A DNA stretch of 15,759 nt, taken from contig WYEK01000018.1 in the NCBI GenBank assembly GCA_009903855.1, positions 1 to 15,759 on the forward strand. The letters are read 5' to 3'. The translations under genes were made by a program, and so were the position numbers. The first letter of the stretch is position 1. Every line of letters begins with the position of its first letter. Below are positions 15,092-15,759 of the stretch, piece after piece. Below the pieces are notes generated by a model. That model made no database searches. It had not been told where the DNA came from and was given only the letters and a program-made list of their open reading frames with translations. The DNA is from Thermocrinis sp. Lineage in GTDB: Bacteria; Aquificota; Aquificia; Aquificales; Aquificaceae.

Positions 15092-15455
15092 GACCGGACA
15101 AAAAGGATTAAACCTTCAGACGGGTTAACTAACTCCCAATCAAGTTAGGATAAGTTAGTTAACCATAGGCGGGCAGTTTAGTTAACCGTGCCCGTAGTTA
15201 ACTAAGTCTTTCCCTTTAGCTTCAGAGTTAGTTAACCAGCTGGAAGCTAACTACGGTGCATGTTTAACTGATCCAGCTTATGAGTGCTAAAAGTGGATAT
15301 CTTCTTGCTCAGTATTTCTTCTATTACTTCTATTGCCTCCATACTTCTAAGCGTATAGGAACTGCTTCGGGTCCTAACTATCAGCCAGCCCAATCCATGG
15401 ATGCCAAAAGTTAACATCTTCTTAGTTAACCCAGTTTAATCCTTTTTGTCCGGTC
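15092..15455. repeat. 364-bp element with long terminal inverted repeats and GTTAAC palindromes
   Basis: The left arm 15092-15113 (GACCGGACAAAAAGG then ATTAAAC) is the exact reverse complement of 15434-15455: 22 of 22 bases. Reading inward, both arms continue with GGGTTAACTAA (left 15122-15132, right 15422-15432), offset by 8 bases on the left and 1 on the right. Exact GTTAAC occurs at 15124, 15158, 15181, 15197, 15231, 15410 and 15425. Nested perfect inverted repeats include 15123-15134 with 15153-15164 (12 bp), 15170-15175 with 15189-15194, 15192-15200 with 15248-15256 (9 bp), and 15197-15205 with 15228-15236 (9 bp). Candidate identities are a MITE or decayed insertion sequence, a replication or operator site, or a structured RNA. 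No flanking target duplication is evident. Confidence 0.85.
15247..15417 (-). CDS. Possible 56-residue ORF inside the inverted-repeat element
   Basis: From ATG 15417 to TAG 15247-15249 the frame begins MLTFGIHGLGWLIVRTRSSS and continues with an amphipathic helix (SMEAIEVIEEILSKKI). An in-frame TAA inside the right arm lies seven codons above the ATG. Codons (ATA, GAA, AGA, AAG) agree with real genes of the window, but there is no clear ribosome site. It may be a transposase remnant carried by the element, a tiny real protein, or chance. I do not recognise the sequence. Confidence 0.3.
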   Translation of the reverse strand: MLTFGIHGLGWLIVRTRSSSYTLRSMEAIEVIEEILSKKISTFSTHKLDQLNMHRS

Positions 15456-15564
15456 TGGGGGTATTCTGGAAGTCTGTTAAACCGTTGTCCCGTAATATAG
15501 GCTTCAGAGGATAAAGTTTTCTTACCATACATTCGGCGGTGTAGGATAAGAATTTTCATCTTTT

Positions 15565-15590
15565 AAAGTCCTTGATTTTCGGGGACTTTT
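15565..15590 (+). terminator. Weak terminator-like hairpin
   Basis: On the plus strand AAAGTCC pairs with GGACTTT (15565-15571 with 15583-15589), and two U-G wobbles extend the stem to 9 bp. It is followed by TTTTCT counting the end of the stem. On the minus strand the stem is shorter and lacks a T-run. If real, it would end a plus-strand transcript coming through the inverted-repeat element. Confidence 0.35.
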
Positions 15591-15736
15591 CTGCTATCTC
15601 CTGTTCATCTTCTTTATTCTCAAAGCTTCAACTTCTTGGGACAAGAAGTGGAGGGATTTAGCGGTGGATAGGTTCACTCCTACAATCTGTGAGGAGACAT
15701 AGTTATCCCCTTTCTGGTTATCTGTGCAAACACGTT

Positions 15737-15759
15737 ATACCGCATGCGGTATGCGGTAT
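15737..15759. repeat. 16-bp palindrome plus tandem heptamer at the window edge
   Basis: ATACCGCATGCGGTAT (15737-15752) is a perfect palindrome, and its half GCGGTAT is repeated directly at 15753-15759. The array may continue beyond the window. It could be a protein-binding site or an iteron-like repeat. Confidence 0.7.

Larger units (their letters stand above)
15456..15759. other. Gene-free region right of the element
   Basis: No full gene is seen. It holds an 8-bp hairpin ACTTCTTG-GGA-CAAGAAGT (15631-15649), the terminator-like hairpin at 15565-15590 and the terminal palindrome. A minus-strand frame ending at TAG 15594-15596 is open for about 46 codons, including VNLSTAKSLHFLSQEVEALR. It has no ATG start and only a possible GTG at 15677, so it may be a remnant of a gene. 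Confidence 0.4.

Noticed and set aside
15092..15455. Chromosomal origin with DnaA boxes
   Set aside because: No TTATCCACA-type boxes or dnaA/dnaN genes are visible; the origin idea is kept only as an open alternative for the GTTAAC cluster.
15650..15690. T-loop-like GGTTCACTCC suggesting a tRNA or tmRNA
   Set aside because: No acceptor or anticodon stems and no tmRNA signature could be placed around it.

Overview
The window looks like a chromosomal segment of a thermophilic Aquificota bacterium (Hydrogenobacter/Thermocrinis-like). This is my judgement from protein style (Lys/Glu-rich, AGA/AGG/ATA codons), tightly overlapping genes, a short 424-residue MutL carrying endonuclease motifs, and the CRISPR repeat type. 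No database search was possible.

Layout. (1) 1-1248, plus strand: the tail of a sulfite-oxidase-like molybdopterin enzyme, an RluB/RsuA-type pseudouridine synthase, and a membrane-anchored thioredoxin. (2) 1238-3340, minus: a full-length Rel/SpoT (p)ppGpp synthetase/hydrolase. (3) 3376-5409: a CRISPR array of 31 repeats and 30 spacers with no cas genes in the window. The repeat 3' end (GTTGAAAG, read on the minus strand) and a near-consensus promoter at 5430-5458 both say it is transcribed on the minus strand, from a leader on the right toward rel. The 20 distal repeats and the 11 leader-proximal repeats differ by one base. (4) 5410-5767: leader and intergenic DNA with short repeats and hairpins. 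(5) 9926-5768, minus: a compact run of overlapping or abutting genes, trxB-like, mutL, hisF, a Nudix hydrolase, a small unknown gene and hslV. Immediately upstream lies a peroxiredoxin that has lost its N-terminal half, including the peroxidatic cysteine.

(6) 10367-14731, minus: an accessory-looking stretch. It holds a secreted 12-cysteine protein of unknown function, a gamma-glutamylcyclotransferase-like protein preceded by a coupled 33-codon ORF, a stand-alone class II amidotransferase-like domain, and a PIN-domain plus XRE/ImmA-like pair resembling a toxin-antitoxin module. The ImmA-like part has lost its first zinc-ligand histidine. The truncated peroxiredoxin suggests that the left edge of this stretch is a recombination junction.

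(7) 14732-15759: about 1 kb without a convincing gene but full of structure. A 364-bp element (15092-15455) is bounded by perfect 22-bp inverted repeats, each followed inward by an 11-bp inverted repeat. It contains seven GTTAAC sites, nested perfect palindromes and a 56-codon ORF. It could be a MITE or decayed insertion sequence, a replication or regulatory site, or a structured RNA. It is the strongest candidate for something undescribed here, and the window ends in a further palindrome.
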